A stretch of DNA of 46,695 nucleotides from JBPOHE01 sp052035915 (lineage in GTDB: Bacteria; Pseudomonadota; Gammaproteobacteria; Chromatiales; Chromatiaceae), in NCBI GenBank assembly GCA_052035915.1, contig JBPOHE010000028.1, forward strand, positions 1 to 46,695, read 5' to 3'. The position numbers and the translations under genes were made by a program. Shown here piece after piece: positions 25,103 through 33,817 of the stretch (its first letter is position 1; every line of letters begins with the position of its first letter). The notes below the pieces were generated by a model, which was not told where the DNA came from, made no database searches, and saw nothing but the letters and a program-made list of their open reading frames with translations.

Positions 25103-25738
25103 ATGAGCGGGCGCGATCCCAGGATCCCGGACTGGGTCGACCGACTGCGGGAGGACATCCTTGTCAGTGCCAGGCTGCGGGGGCATGAACTCTATTTCCA
25201 TTCCACCTGGGGGCTCTTTTCCCCCCGCGAGGTGGACGAGGGTTCGCGCCTGCTGCTGGAGCATCTGGAGGTGGAGCCCAAGGACGATTGCCTCGATCTC
25301 GGCTGCGGCTATGGTCCCATCGGCCTCACCCTGGCCGCCTGCGCCCCTCAAGGGCAAACCCTGCTGGTGGACAAGGACTTCGTGGCGGTGGACTACGCCC
25401 GCAAGAACATCGCCCGCAACCGACTCGCCAATGCCGAGGCCATGTTGAGCAACGGTTTCGACCAGATCGGTCGACGCCGTTTCCATCTCATCGCCTCCAA
25501 CATCCCGGCCAAGGTGGGTCGGGAGTTGCTCTCCATTCTCCTCTACGACGCCTTGACCCACCTGCACCCCGGCGGACGCCTGTACGTAGTCACCATCAAT
25601 GGCCTGCGTCATTTCATCGAGCGTCACTTCATGGAGGTCTTCGGTAACTACGACAAGCTCAAACAGGGCGCCCACTACACGGTGGCCTTGGCCCGCCGTC
25701 TCCCCGAGAGGTCACAGCATGAGCATCGAACTGGCTGA
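25103..25738 (+). CDS. Class I SAM methyltransferase (RsmC/MTS-like) between cbbQ and cbbO
   Basis: This is a 211-residue methyltransferase. Motif I is CLDLGCGYGPIG (63-74) and the acidic loop is LLVDKD (88-92). At motif IV it has NIPAK (133-137), where RsmC-type RNA guanine methylases have NPPF. FSPREVDEGSRLLLEHL is typical of the MTS domain. The N-terminus is short, with no RsmC N-lobe or RNA-binding domain. It begins 11 bp after cbbQ and its last 20 bp overlap cbbO, so it is translationally tied to the activase genes. The substrate is unknown; a RuBisCO-related small molecule, protein or RNA are all open. Confidence 0.85.
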   Translation: MSGRDPRIPDWVDRLREDILVSARLRGHELYFHSTWGLFSPREVDEGSRLLLEHLEVEPKDDCLDLGCGYGPIGLTLAACAPQGQTLLVDKDFVAVDYARKNIARNRLANAEAMLSNGFDQIGRRRFHLIASNIPAKVGRELLSILLYDALTHLHPGGRLYVVTINGLRHFIERHFMEVFGNYDKLKQGAHYTVALARRLPERSQHEHRTG

Positions 25739-28082
25739 TTACATCCCCTGTCTGATCGCGGAAGAACACGTCGCCCAGCGCGAGGTCCTCGAAGCCAGCT
25801 ATCACGAGGCCGGGCGGGTGATGTCCCCGCGCGGTCTGGAGATCTATCTCCAGGGCATCAAGGCCATGTGCTCCATGGGTCGCGGGCAGGAGCTGGTGCT
25901 CGCCTACGTCCAGAACATCCCCCTGATGGCGAAGGAGGTGGGCGAGGATCTGCTCCCCGACCTCATCACCGCCCTGATGAAGCTGGGCTCCCTCACCTCG
26001 GGCGCCGTCATCACCCTGCTGGTGGCGAAACTCCCGCTGGCCGCCCAGCGCCTGGGCGATCCGGAACTGGTGCGGGGCTTCCTTGGTCTCATCCACCAAC
26101 TGGCGGCCAAGGCCCCTCGCGGCTTGCGGCCCATGATGGACAATCTCGATGAGTTGCTGAGCAAGCTCACCCTCGGCGGGTTGCGTCGCTGGGCCATGTG
26201 GGGCGCCCAGGCCCATGCCCGGGATTTCACCGGACAGGTGGCCTATTTCGGTTTGCAGACCGAGTCCTCCCGGGCGGTGCTGCAAAAGGAGCGACGCGGC
26301 ACCCTCTTCGTCGATGTCCAGCGCAAGCTCAATTTCTATCTGCGCGCGCTCTGGGGCCGGACCTTTTTCATGCGTCCCACCTCGGGCGACTACGAAAGCC
26401 GCCAGGGTCTGACCCCTTTCGTGGAAAATAACATCATCCATCTTCCGGATGCCTTCGATGAATTCCGTGGTATCAAGGGTCTCGAGGTCTACCGGGCCGC
26501 CGCCGCCCATGCCGCCGCGCATCAGGTCTACACCCGCGCGGCCATCTCCGCCGAACAGCTCAATCCGGCGCAGATGAAGCTCATCGCCCTGTTCGAGGAC
26601 GCCCGCATCGAGCACCTGGCTATCCGCCGCTTCCCGGGGTTGCGCAAACTCTGGTTGTCCTTTTTCACCGCGCCGCTCGGCGTGCAGGAAGAGGCGGTGG
26701 AGCGGCACCCCATGCTCGATCTCATGCGGCGCCAAGCCCAGGCGTTGCTCGATCCGGACTATCTGGACGAGGAAGACTTCATCAATCACCTGGCGGCCGG
26801 TTTTCGCCACCAACTCGAACAAGAGTCCGAGGACAACCGCATCAGTTGGAATTTCGGCATCGATCTCTATAACCTCCTGGTGCGACGCCTCGCCATCCCC
26901 AACCTGCGGCTGTTCGAACACTTCCCCATCCCCTATCGGGACGACAATCGTTATGTCTGGGACTTCGACGAGCGGGTCTTCCTCGCCGCGGGCCCCGAAT
27001 CCATCCCGGCCAGCCGTAAACAGGTGCGCAAGTACGTCAGCGTCATGGAGATGGTCAACGAGGTGGACAACGAGTTGGCGGGCGACGACGCCCAGGAGGT
27101 CTGGCGGCTCGCCACCCCCTTCTGGCTGGATCAGGAGGCGTGCACCATCAACGAGCTGGAAGGCAAGGAGCCGGTCTCGGATCCCTATCGCTATCAGGAA
27201 TGGGACTATCAGGTGCAGCTCTATCGCCCGGACTGGGCGACGGTGATCGAACGTCGGCAAGCCAAGGCCGATCCGACCCTCATGGATGAGATCCTGGTCA
27301 AATACCGCCCCCTCGCCTCCCGCATCCGCCATCTCATCGACGCCCTGCAACCCCAGGGCGTGGTGCGCCGTCGCGGCTACGAGGAGGGCGAGGATCTGGA
27401 TCTCAACGCCGCCATCCGCGCCATGATCGACATCCGCCGCGGCGTCATGCCGGACACCCGGTTGCAGATCCGCATCACCCGCCATGTCCGCGATCTGGCG
27501 GTGATCCTGCTCATCGACCTTTCCGAGTCCACCAACGAGCGGGTGTACAAAGAGGACGCAACCAGCCCGACCGTCTTGACCCTGACCCGGGAGGCCGTCG
27601 GCCTGCTCGCCTGGGCCATCGACGCCATCGGCGATCCCTTCGCCATCCACGGCTTCGCCTCGGATGGGCGCCACGACGTCCACTACTATCGCTTCAAGGA
27701 CTTCAACCAAGCCTATGACGAGACCCCCAAAGCCAGACTCGCCGGCATGAAGGGCGGTCTCTCGACCCGCATGGGGGCGGCGCTCAGGCACGCGGGTTGG
27801 CATCTGCGGCAACAAGCGGCGGAAAAGAAACTGGTACTGCTGCTGACCGACGGTGAACCCGCCGACATCGACGAGCGCGATCCCCAATACCTGCGCCACG
27901 ACGCCAAGAAGGCGGTGGAAGATCTGGCCAGATTCGGCGTCCACACCTATTGCCTGACCCTGGACCCGAACGCCGACCGCTACGTCGCCCGCCTCTTCGG
28001 CGAGAACCGCTATGCCATCGTCGATCGGGTGGATCGTCTGCCGGAACGTCTGCCGGCGGTGTTTGCGGCTATCACCGGCTGA
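25719..28082 (+). CDS. cbbO: RuBisCO activase adaptor CbbO (VWA domain)
   Basis: This 787-residue protein has a long N-terminal helical region with no recognised motif and a C-terminal von Willebrand A domain. Its MIDAS motif is LLIDLSESTNE (Asp600), and the domain continues with VLLLTDGEPADIDERDP. CbbO binds RuBisCO through the VWA domain and is worked by CbbQ. The ATG at 25719 lies inside the methyltransferase gene's end. It is the last gene of the cbb operon. A long open frame runs antisense through it but lacks any coding sign. Confidence 0.95.
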   Translation: MSIELADYIPCLIAEEHVAQREVLEASYHEAGRVMSPRGLEIYLQGIKAMCSMGRGQELVLAYVQNIPLMAKEVGEDLLPDLITALMKLGSLTSGAVITLLVAKLPLAAQRLGDPELVRGFLGLIHQLAAKAPRGLRPMMDNLDELLSKLTLGGLRRWAMWGAQAHARDFTGQVAYFGLQTESSRAVLQKERRGTLFVDVQRKLNFYLRALWGRTFFMRPTSGDYESRQGLTPFVENNIIHLPDAFDEFRGIKGLEVYRAAAAHAAAHQVYTRAAISAEQLNPAQMKLIALFEDARIEHLAIRRFPGLRKLWLSFFTAPLGVQEEAVERHPMLDLMRRQAQALLDPDYLDEEDFINHLAAGFRHQLEQESEDNRISWNFGIDLYNLLVRRLAIPNLRLFEHFPIPYRDDNRYVWDFDERVFLAAGPESIPASRKQVRKYVSVMEMVNEVDNELAGDDAQEVWRLATPFWLDQEACTINELEGKEPVSDPYRYQEWDYQVQLYRPDWATVIERRQAKADPTLMDEILVKYRPLASRIRHLIDALQPQGVVRRRGYEEGEDLDLNAAIRAMIDIRRGVMPDTRLQIRITRHVRDLAVILLIDLSESTNERVYKEDATSPTVLTLTREAVGLLAWAIDAIGDPFAIHGFASDGRHDVHYYRFKDFNQAYDETPKARLAGMKGGLSTRMGAALRHAGWHLRQQAAEKKLVLLLTDGEPADIDERDPQYLRHDAKKAVEDLARFGVHTYCLTLDPNADRYVARLFGENRYAIVDRVDRLPERLPAVFAAITG

Positions 28083-28441
28083 ACGGCCGACGGCCTTGAT
28101 GTTCGTGCGCCTCCGAGCGGATCCGGGGAGCCGGGGAGCCGGGCATCGGCTGGAAAGGCCTGATTTTCGTTCTCCAGAGAAGAACAATGGCTTGAATAGG
28201 AAGTCATTGTTCTCTAAAAAAGAACGGAAACCCGGCTCGAACCACCCAGGCCCGGATGCGACCCATAACCCGGCTCGATCATGAGCCTCCCTCGGGCCGT
28301 AGGATGTGGTGAGCGAAGCGAACCGCATCATTCGAGGTTTTCATACACGCTACCATGATCCAATAATGTTGGGTTGCATCTTGCAGCCCAACCCACCGCG
28401 CTACGGCGCTTTCCCCCCCGATCTGCGCTCAAGGAGATAGC
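28083..28441. other. Intergenic region with palindrome and REP
   Basis: No gene. It holds a nested-palindrome copy (28137-28255), a REP fragment CGTAGGATGTGGTGAGCG (about 28299-28332, inverted copy at 38878-38910) and a GTTGGGTTGCATC/CAGCCCAACCCAC imperfect inverted repeat (28369-28398). Confidence 0.6.
28137..28255. repeat. Nested-palindrome element, copy 4
   Basis: AGCCGGGCATCGGCTG opens it and CAGGCCCGGA closes it. The core 28163-28230 carries TTTTCGTTCTC, AGAACAATGG, TCATTGTTCTC and AGAACGGAAA in order. It is in the same orientation as copy 5, and the pair brackets the SMI1/KNR4 gene. Confidence 0.75.
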
Positions 28442-28984
28442 ATGACCAACAAAACCATGGCCACACTGGATACTTTGCTGGCGCAAGTGTGCGAGATGAA
28501 TTCCTTGACCGAGCCGCTGCCCGGGGTTTCCAAGGTCGAAGTCCGCGCGGCCTTGCGATCGATCGGGCTTGAGGCGCCGGATTGGCTCTCGGAAATCTAT
28601 CAATGGCACAATGGCATCTGGGAGATCAACGCCCTGGTCGCCTTTCTCCCGCTGGCGGAGGCGGTTTCCACTTATGAAAGTTACCGCGCGCTCAAGGAGG
28701 ATGTCGGTGACCTTGGTTGGCAGCCATCCTGGTTTCCCTTGATCGATATGAATGGCAATGTCCAACTCTGTGTCGATGTAGTGACCGGAGAGATGCATGC
28801 CGTTGATATTGAATTTGGTCGGGTTACGCGACTGACCAGCCATTTCGAGAACCTGGTGGCCGCTATCGCGGAACTCTTCAAACAAGAGGCCTACAGCTTC
28901 GACGAAGCGGCGGGGAACATCGAACCCGATGCGGCGATTTGGTCAGGGTTACAACGGAAATACGGGATTGCCGATCCAGGGTAG
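28442..28984 (+). CDS. SMI1/KNR4 (SUKH) family protein
   Basis: This is a 180-residue cytosolic protein. LEAPDWLSEIYQWHNGIWEI followed by FLPLAEAVSTYESYR and WFPLIDMNGNVQLCVDVVTG is the SMI1/KNR4 pattern (an acidic-loop fold). Bacterial members are often immunity proteins for polymorphic toxins, but no toxin gene is adjacent, so immunity is only one option. It is a lone gene flanked by two direct copies of the nested palindrome, in a region otherwise without genes. Confidence 0.72.
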   Translation: MTNKTMATLDTLLAQVCEMNSLTEPLPGVSKVEVRAALRSIGLEAPDWLSEIYQWHNGIWEINALVAFLPLAEAVSTYESYRALKEDVGDLGWQPSWFPLIDMNGNVQLCVDVVTGEMHAVDIEFGRVTRLTSHFENLVAAIAELFKQEAYSFDEAAGNIEPDAAIWSGLQRKYGIADPG

Positions 28985-29060
28985 GAGGATTGGGCACGGC
29001 TACGAGCCTCTTGAGGCCCGGAAATCTGAGTCAGGCCGCCATGGCGGGCGCGCTCGGTTG

Positions 29061-29180
29061 TTCCGGGCATCGGCTGAAAATGGCTGTTTTTGTTCTTTTA
29101 AAGAGAACAATGTCTCGGTATTAAGTTAGATTGTTCTTTTTTAGAGAACGAAAAACGGGCCAAAAGGTCGAAGCCCGGGA
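29061..29180. repeat. Nested-palindrome element, copy 5
   Basis: TTCCGGGCATCGGCTGAAAA (29061) opens it and GCCCGGGAG (about 29173-29181) closes it. The core has TTTTTGTTCTTTT, AGAGAACAAT, ATTGTTCTTTT and AGAGAACGAAAA. Its left 20 bases are the closest match to copy 4. Confidence 0.78.
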
Positions 29181-29250
29181 GCGTCAGAGAAATGATGGAG
29201 GCGGCGCATGAAGCGTCGTATCCACCCTTTTCGTGAGTGGAGAAGAGATA

Positions 29251-29280
29251 CAAAAACGCCCTCGCGAAGGAGGGCGTTTC
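29251..29280 (-). terminator. Rho-independent terminator, probably once of the hdr operon
   Basis: A 9-bp stem (AACGCCCTC with GAGGGCGTT) and a 6-base loop are followed on the minus strand by TTTTTG. It lies just after the in-frame stop of the hdrB remnant, the place expected for the end of the qmo-hdr transcript. Confidence 0.75.
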
Positions 29281-29306
29281 ACTTTATCGCCGTGAGAGTA
29301 TCCGGC

Positions 29307-29364
29307 CTACTTGTTCGCTATGTCCGCCAGTTTTTTCGCCGGGATCAGCTGGCCGTCCAGCGAG
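29307..29364 (-). pseudogene. hdrB 3'-end remnant
   Basis: On the minus strand this reads LDGQLIPAKKLADIANK then a stop. The intact HdrB ends LDGQVIPAKKLEEIAGK then a stop. At DNA level, by eye, 49 of 58 bases match 30059-30116. Nothing of the gene remains upstream, where a REP hairpin abuts. It is either the relic of a second hdrB or the original 3' end, displaced when the DUF29 block entered. Confidence 0.8.
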
Positions 29365-29463
29365 TAGCCCGGATGAAATAGAACGGAATCCGGGCACGAT
29401 TTACCTGACACCACAATGTTCCCGGATTTCGCTACGCTCCATCCGGGTTACTTGCTATCACCC

Positions 29464-29901
29464 CTATTCCGGGAACCACTCCTGATTCAGGATCTCGCTG
29501 GCGTCCCAAGGACAGGTATTCGGAAAATCGGAGAGGCCGGTCTCTTCGGCCACCTGAGCCGTGGCGTCGTCCCACACGCCGGCCCACCAATCGGCTTCGG
29601 AGAGCTTGGAGCGCAGGCTTGGCGTCTCCTGCAGACGGCGAGCGATACCCCGGCGTTGGTTGCGGATGGTGATTTGCCAACTGGCGCCTCGGCGTCCCGG
29701 TTGCTTCTGCCACTTGAGGAGATGTGCAAGCAATCCGGCCATGCGGCTGACCAGCTCCCGCTGCTCGCTCTTGCCCACGTCTTCGATTTCCTCGGCCAAA
29801 TGCTCCGTGTCCAGCTCGTCGAAGCGTCCCGCGCGCAGCAGGCACGCCTGCTCCGCGGCCCAGGCGACCACGTCGTCTTCGTAACGTACGGCGCTTGTCA
29901 T
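29464..29901 (-). CDS. DUF29 family protein
   Basis: This 145-residue protein has the DUF29 signature: YEDDVVAWAAEQACLLRAGRFDELD, then LAEEIEDVGKSEQRELVSRMAGLLAHLLKW, a helical bundle common in cyanobacteria and gammaproteobacteria and often near mobile DNA. Function unknown. ATG 29901 was preferred because GGGGGAAAAGG precedes it. It stands between the intact hdrB and the hdrB remnant, as if inserted there. Confidence 0.85.
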   Translation of the reverse strand: MTSAVRYEDDVVAWAAEQACLLRAGRFDELDTEHLAEEIEDVGKSEQRELVSRMAGLLAHLLKWQKQPGRRGASWQITIRNQRRGIARRLQETPSLRSKLSEADWWAGVWDDATAQVAEETGLSDFPNTCPWDASEILNQEWFPE

Positions 29902-30008
29902 CGCCTTTTCCCCCACATCTTTCCCTCACCCCTACCCCCCCCGCGGGCGAGGGAGAAGAGGTATTGCTGCGACTAAAGCGCACTATAGTCCCGTCCGCGG
30001 ACAACGAG

Positions 30009-30034
30009 AAGCCCGCTGGCGCGGGCTTCTCGCA
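30009..30034. terminator. Hairpin after hdrB
   Basis: GAGAAGCCCGC pairs with GCGGGCTTCTC around a 4-base loop, about 25 bp past the hdrB stop. On neither strand is there a T run, so it is a weak candidate compared with the terminator at 29251. Confidence 0.45.
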
Positions 30035-30058
30035 GGTCAGATTGGCGCAAAGCAAACG

Positions 30059-30958
30059 CTATTTTCCCGCTATCTCCTCCAGTTTTTTCGCCGGGATCAC
30101 TTGGCCGTCCAGCGCGGCGTCCTTGGCCGAGCGCCCGAAGGCCACGCTCATCAGGGTGCTGTAGTAGACCACCGGCATCTTGAACTTGGTGCCGTGACGC
30201 AGGTTGATCTGATCCTGATAGATCTCGACGTTCATCTGACAGACCGGGCAGGGGGTGACGATCATATCGGCGCCATGATCATAGGCGGCCTCGATGATGC
30301 CCTTGATCATGTCCTGGGACTTTTCCGGCTCGGAAAAGGCCAGCGCCCCGCCGCAGCATTGCACCTTCTTTTCGTAACCTGGGATGGAGTCGGCCCCCAG
30401 GGTATCGACCAGCTTGTCCAGGTAGAGCGGGTTCTCGAAGGACTCGCCCGCGATGCCGAAGGGACGGTTGGTCTGACAACCCACGTAGCCGGCGATCTTG
30501 ATCCCTTCCAGGGGTTTTTTGACCTTGGCCTTGATCTTGTCGTAGCCGACATCCTGGATCAGCACCTCCGCCATGTGCTTGATCGGGGTCTCGTTCTTCA
30601 GCTTGAGCCCGGCCTGGGCGAGGGCCTCGTTGCACTCCGCCAGGAGTTGGCGATCATGCTCCAGGCGCTCCTGGGCCTCCCGGGTGGACAGCCAGCAGGC
30701 GGCGCAGGTGGCGACTATGTCCTTGCCCGGATTGTGCTGCTCGGAGAGCGCGATGTTGCGCGCCGACAGCGCCAGACGCGGCAGCTCGCCACCGCCCGAG
30801 TAGCCGATGGAGGCGGCGCAGCAGTTCCAGTCGGGGATATCCGTGAGCCCGATGTCGAGCTCCTCGCACATGGTCTTCACCGACACCAGATAGTTCGACG
30901 AGGAGGCCCCTTTCTGGGAAGAGCACCCCGGATAGAAGGAATATTCGTGTTTGGCCAT
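30059..30958 (-). CDS. hdrB: Heterodisulfide-reductase-like subunit HdrB (Qmo partner)
   Basis: This 299-residue protein has two CCG domains that bind non-cubane FeS clusters. The first is YPGCSS, DWNCCAAS and ATCAACWLS; the second is VGCQTNR, VQCCGGALA and TPCPVCQMN. With HdrC it substitutes for the membrane subunit QmoC in moving electrons between APS reductase and quinone. ATG 30958 follows GGAGG by seven bases and lies 10 bp after the hdrC stop codon. It is the last gene of the qmo-hdr operon. Confidence 0.92.
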   Translation of the reverse strand: MAKHEYSFYPGCSSQKGASSSNYLVSVKTMCEELDIGLTDIPDWNCCAASIGYSGGGELPRLALSARNIALSEQHNPGKDIVATCAACWLSTREAQERLEHDRQLLAECNEALAQAGLKLKNETPIKHMAEVLIQDVGYDKIKAKVKKPLEGIKIAGYVGCQTNRPFGIAGESFENPLYLDKLVDTLGADSIPGYEKKVQCCGGALAFSEPEKSQDMIKGIIEAAYDHGADMIVTPCPVCQMNVEIYQDQINLRHGTKFKMPVVYYSTLMSVAFGRSAKDAALDGQVIPAKKLEEIAGK

Positions 30959-30968
30959 GGGTGCCTCC

Positions 30969-31595
30969 TCAGTTGCCATGCTTGGCGATGCGGGCGTCTT
31001 CCAGTTCCTTGGCCTTCTCCAGCATCTTGTGGAAACCGGACACGTCCTTGACCCCGTGACCGCCGAGAATTTCCATCGGGTTCATACGCTTGGCTTTCAG
31101 CATGTTGAGACCGATGTCCTTCATCTTCAGCGAGGTCTTGACCCCTTCGCTGAAGCCGTTGATGAAATAGAGGCTGACGCCCAGCTTGAGTTCGTTGACC
31201 CGCCCCTTCTTCACCAGGTTGTTCCAGAACATCTGCGAGAACTTCGCCGTCGGCTGGTTCTGTGGCGCCAGGCCCAGACGTTTGGCGTAGTGGGCCAGGC
31301 CGTGCATGATGTGGGTGATCGGCAGCCCCCGGGGACAACGCACGATGCAGTTGTAACAGGAGGTGCACATCCACATGGACTCCGAGGACAGCACCTCGTC
31401 GCGCTTGTTGGCGCGGATCATCATGAAGAGTTCCTGGGGCGGGTGGTCCCAGAACTTGCCCAGCGGACAGGATCCGGAACAGACCCCGCACTGCATGCAC
31501 ATCTTCACCCACTCGCCTTCCTCAACGTTCGCCTCGACCTCCTTGAGGAAGTTGCTGCGATATCTCTCGATCATTGCGGTATTCAGATCGCTCAT
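30969..31595 (-). CDS. hdrC: Heterodisulfide-reductase-like subunit HdrC
   Basis: This 208-residue ferredoxin-like subunit has two [4Fe-4S] motifs, CMQCGVCSGSCP (about 33-44) and CTSCYNCIVRCP (about 77-88). The C-terminal half is helical, with no convincing membrane spans, unlike QmoC. It relays electrons between QmoAB and HdrB. It starts 11 bp after qmoB ends. Confidence 0.92.
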   Translation of the reverse strand: MSDLNTAMIERYRSNFLKEVEANVEEGEWVKMCMQCGVCSGSCPLGKFWDHPPQELFMMIRANKRDEVLSSESMWMCTSCYNCIVRCPRGLPITHIMHGLAHYAKRLGLAPQNQPTAKFSQMFWNNLVKKGRVNELKLGVSLYFINGFSEGVKTSLKMKDIGLNMLKAKRMNPMEILGGHGVKDVSGFHKMLEKAKELEDARIAKHGN

Positions 31596-31606
31596 CGAAC
31601 CTTCTC

Positions 31607-33814
31607 CTAGAACTTGAATGGGCTCAGGCCGATCTCGTTGACCTTCGCCGCCATGTCGTTGATCAGCTTCGGTGCGCGCTCGATGTCGGTGATGGCGACC
31701 TCGTAGACCTGTACCCGCTCCGGTTCCAGATTGAGGGAGGAAAGGGTATCACCCACCTTGCTCATGCGTTCGGCCGCCATGGCGGACCCGCGCACGAAAT
31801 GGCATTGGTAGTCGTCATCGCGACGGCAACCCATGAGCACGATACCGTCGAAGCCACTGTTCAGGGAGTCGGTGATCCAGGACAGGCTGACCGATCCCAG
31901 GCAGCGCACCGGGATGACCCGCGCCCAGGGGGTGATTTCCTGGCCCGCCATGGACGCCTGATCGAGCGCCGGGTAGGCGTCGTTCTCGCAGGCGAGCACC
32001 AGGATGCGCGGCTTGTTCTCGAACTCTTCCGGGATGGAGACGTTCTTGATCTGTTGCCCGACGGTGTCGATGGAATAGTTCTCGAAGGAGATCACCCGCA
32101 CCGGGCAGGCGCCCATGCAGGTGCCGCAACGACGGCAGCGGGATTCATTGAACATCGGATAACGCTGCTCGTCCTCGTTGATGGCGCCGAAGGGACATTC
32201 CACCGTGCAGCGTTTGCACTGGGTGCAGCCTTCCTTGCGGAAACGCGGGAAGGAAAGATCCCCCACTCGGGGATGGGCCGCGCTGCCGCGGGCCGCGTTT
32301 TCCGCCGCCTGGATAGCCTTGAGCGCCGCCCCGGTGGCGTCGTCCATCGCCTGTTGGATGTCCATCGGGCGGCGCACCGGACCGGCGGCATAGACGCCGG
32401 TGCGTCTGGTTTCGTAGGGGAAGCAGATGAAATGGGAATCGACGAAGCCGTACTTCAACTGCGGCAGGTCGGTGCCCTGTCGGTAATCCAGGTTGAGGAT
32501 GGATTCGACCGTGACGCTGGGGGCGGCCTCGGGCGTAGCATAGGGATCCGGCCCGGAATTGGCGACCATGCCGGTGGCGAGCACCACCAGGTCGCAGTCC
32601 AGACTGGCGTCCTCGTCGAGGATGAGATCCTTAAACTTGACCTCGAGGCTGCCGCCCTTGGGCACCACCGCCGAGACCTGGCCCTTGGAGAAGGTCACGC
32701 CTTTCTGCTGGCCGCTGCGGTAGAAGTCCTCGCCCGGGGCGCCCGGGGTGCGCAGATCGCTGAACAACACCGTGGTATCGCAATCCGGATTCAGCTCTTT
32801 GAAATACATCGCCTGCTTGATCGAGGTGGTGCAGCAGAAGCCCGAACAATAGGGCAGATGGCCCGGCTTGTCGGAGCGCTGCCCGGCGCACTGCACGAAG
32901 GCGACATTTTTCACCGGCTTGCCGTCCGAGGGGCGCTTGATGGGGCCGCCGTTGGCCGCCTTGGCCAGGCGTTCCAGCTCCAGGTTGGTGACCACGTCCG
33001 GCGTCTGGCCATAGGCGAATTCCGGCAACCGGGCGGCGTCATAGGGCTTGAAGCCTGAGGCCTGGATGACCGCGCCGAAGTTCTCCGTTACGGTGGCGCC
33101 GGATTCGGTGGTGATATCCACCGCGAAACGCCCGGGGGCACCGCTGGTACGGGTCACCCGGCTGTTGAGATGGACCTGGATGCGCGGGTTGTCGGCGATG
33201 CGCCTGGCCATCTCGGGGATGCCGGTGTCCTGAGGGTCCGCGTAGGGCGAACGCACGGGGGTGCGCTTATACAGCTCGGCGGCGTGTCCGCCCAGGGCGC
33301 CGGTCTTTTCCACCAGGCTTACCGCATAGCCGGTCGCGGCGGATTCCAGGGCGGCCGTCATGCCGGTGATACCGCCGCCGACAACCAGGAGGCGCTTGGT
33401 AAGGGACTGCTCGCCGCTCGCCGTCGGTGGATTCATGAAACGGACCTCGGCGCAGGCCATGCGGATGTAATCCTCCGCCATCTCCTGGGTGGTCTCCTGG
33501 TTGTCGTCCGTCTCCGGGCGCAACCAGATCACCCCTTCGCGCAGGTTCGCCCGCGACATCGCTACTTCGGGGAGCCAGAAGGCTTCCACCTTGGAGCGCC
33601 GGGAACAAGCGGCCAGCATCACATGGGTGACACCGGCGTTGGCGATATCCTCCTTGATCATGTGCACGCCTTCCTGGCTGCACAGCATGGGATGCTGGCG
33701 GCAGAGGCTCATCTTGCCTTCCCGCGTCGCCACGTTGACCAACTGCTTGGCATCGAGCCGCTCGCCGATGCCGCAACCGGTGCAGATGTAACCGGCAAAT
33801 TTCTTGTCAGCCAC
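31607..33814 (-). CDS. qmoB: QmoB-like HdrA flavoprotein
   Basis: This is a 735-residue subunit. An N-terminal CTGCGIG segment precedes the FAD-binding LLVVGGGITGMTAALESA (about 142-159). The HdrA-type FAD/FeS core includes CSGFCCTTSIKQAMYF. Then come two [4Fe-4S] motifs (CTQCKRCTVECP, CRRCGTCMGACP). A C-terminal MvhD-like domain (from about 590) carries CEND, CLGS and CRRDDDYQC cysteines. This architecture is that of QmoB. It starts three bases after the qmoA stop. Confidence 0.93.
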   Translation of the reverse strand: MADKKFAGYICTGCGIGERLDAKQLVNVATREGKMSLCRQHPMLCSQEGVHMIKEDIANAGVTHVMLAACSRRSKVEAFWLPEVAMSRANLREGVIWLRPETDDNQETTQEMAEDYIRMACAEVRFMNPPTASGEQSLTKRLLVVGGGITGMTAALESAATGYAVSLVEKTGALGGHAAELYKRTPVRSPYADPQDTGIPEMARRIADNPRIQVHLNSRVTRTSGAPGRFAVDITTESGATVTENFGAVIQASGFKPYDAARLPEFAYGQTPDVVTNLELERLAKAANGGPIKRPSDGKPVKNVAFVQCAGQRSDKPGHLPYCSGFCCTTSIKQAMYFKELNPDCDTTVLFSDLRTPGAPGEDFYRSGQQKGVTFSKGQVSAVVPKGGSLEVKFKDLILDEDASLDCDLVVLATGMVANSGPDPYATPEAAPSVTVESILNLDYRQGTDLPQLKYGFVDSHFICFPYETRRTGVYAAGPVRRPMDIQQAMDDATGAALKAIQAAENAARGSAAHPRVGDLSFPRFRKEGCTQCKRCTVECPFGAINEDEQRYPMFNESRCRRCGTCMGACPVRVISFENYSIDTVGQQIKNVSIPEEFENKPRILVLACENDAYPALDQASMAGQEITPWARVIPVRCLGSVSLSWITDSLNSGFDGIVLMGCRRDDDYQCHFVRGSAMAAERMSKVGDTLSSLNLEPERVQVYEVAITDIERAPKLINDMAAKVNEIGLSPFKF

Positions 33815-33817
33815 GGA

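Larger units (their letters stand above)
28985..29463. other. Repeat-rich region with hdrB remnant
   Basis: No intact gene. In order it holds a nested-palindrome copy (29061-29180), a terminator hairpin (29251-29280), an hdrB 3'-end remnant (29307-29364) and two CCCGGAT/ATCCGGG hairpins (29368-29394 and about 29429-29455). Confidence 0.65.

Noticed and set aside
25659..28331. 890-codon open frame antisense to cbbO
   Set aside because: It mirrors the strong CbbO frame on the plus strand. High GC and codon bias of cbbO leave stops rare in the antisense frame. The translation has no recognisable domain.
28442..28984. Toxin-immunity locus
   Set aside because: SMI1/KNR4 proteins can be immunity factors, but no toxin, Rhs, CDI or secretion gene lies nearby, so the claim cannot be supported.
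28137..29180. Possible CRISPR-like array from repeated palindromes
   Set aside because: Copies are about 900 bp or more apart, not regularly spaced, and no cas genes are present.
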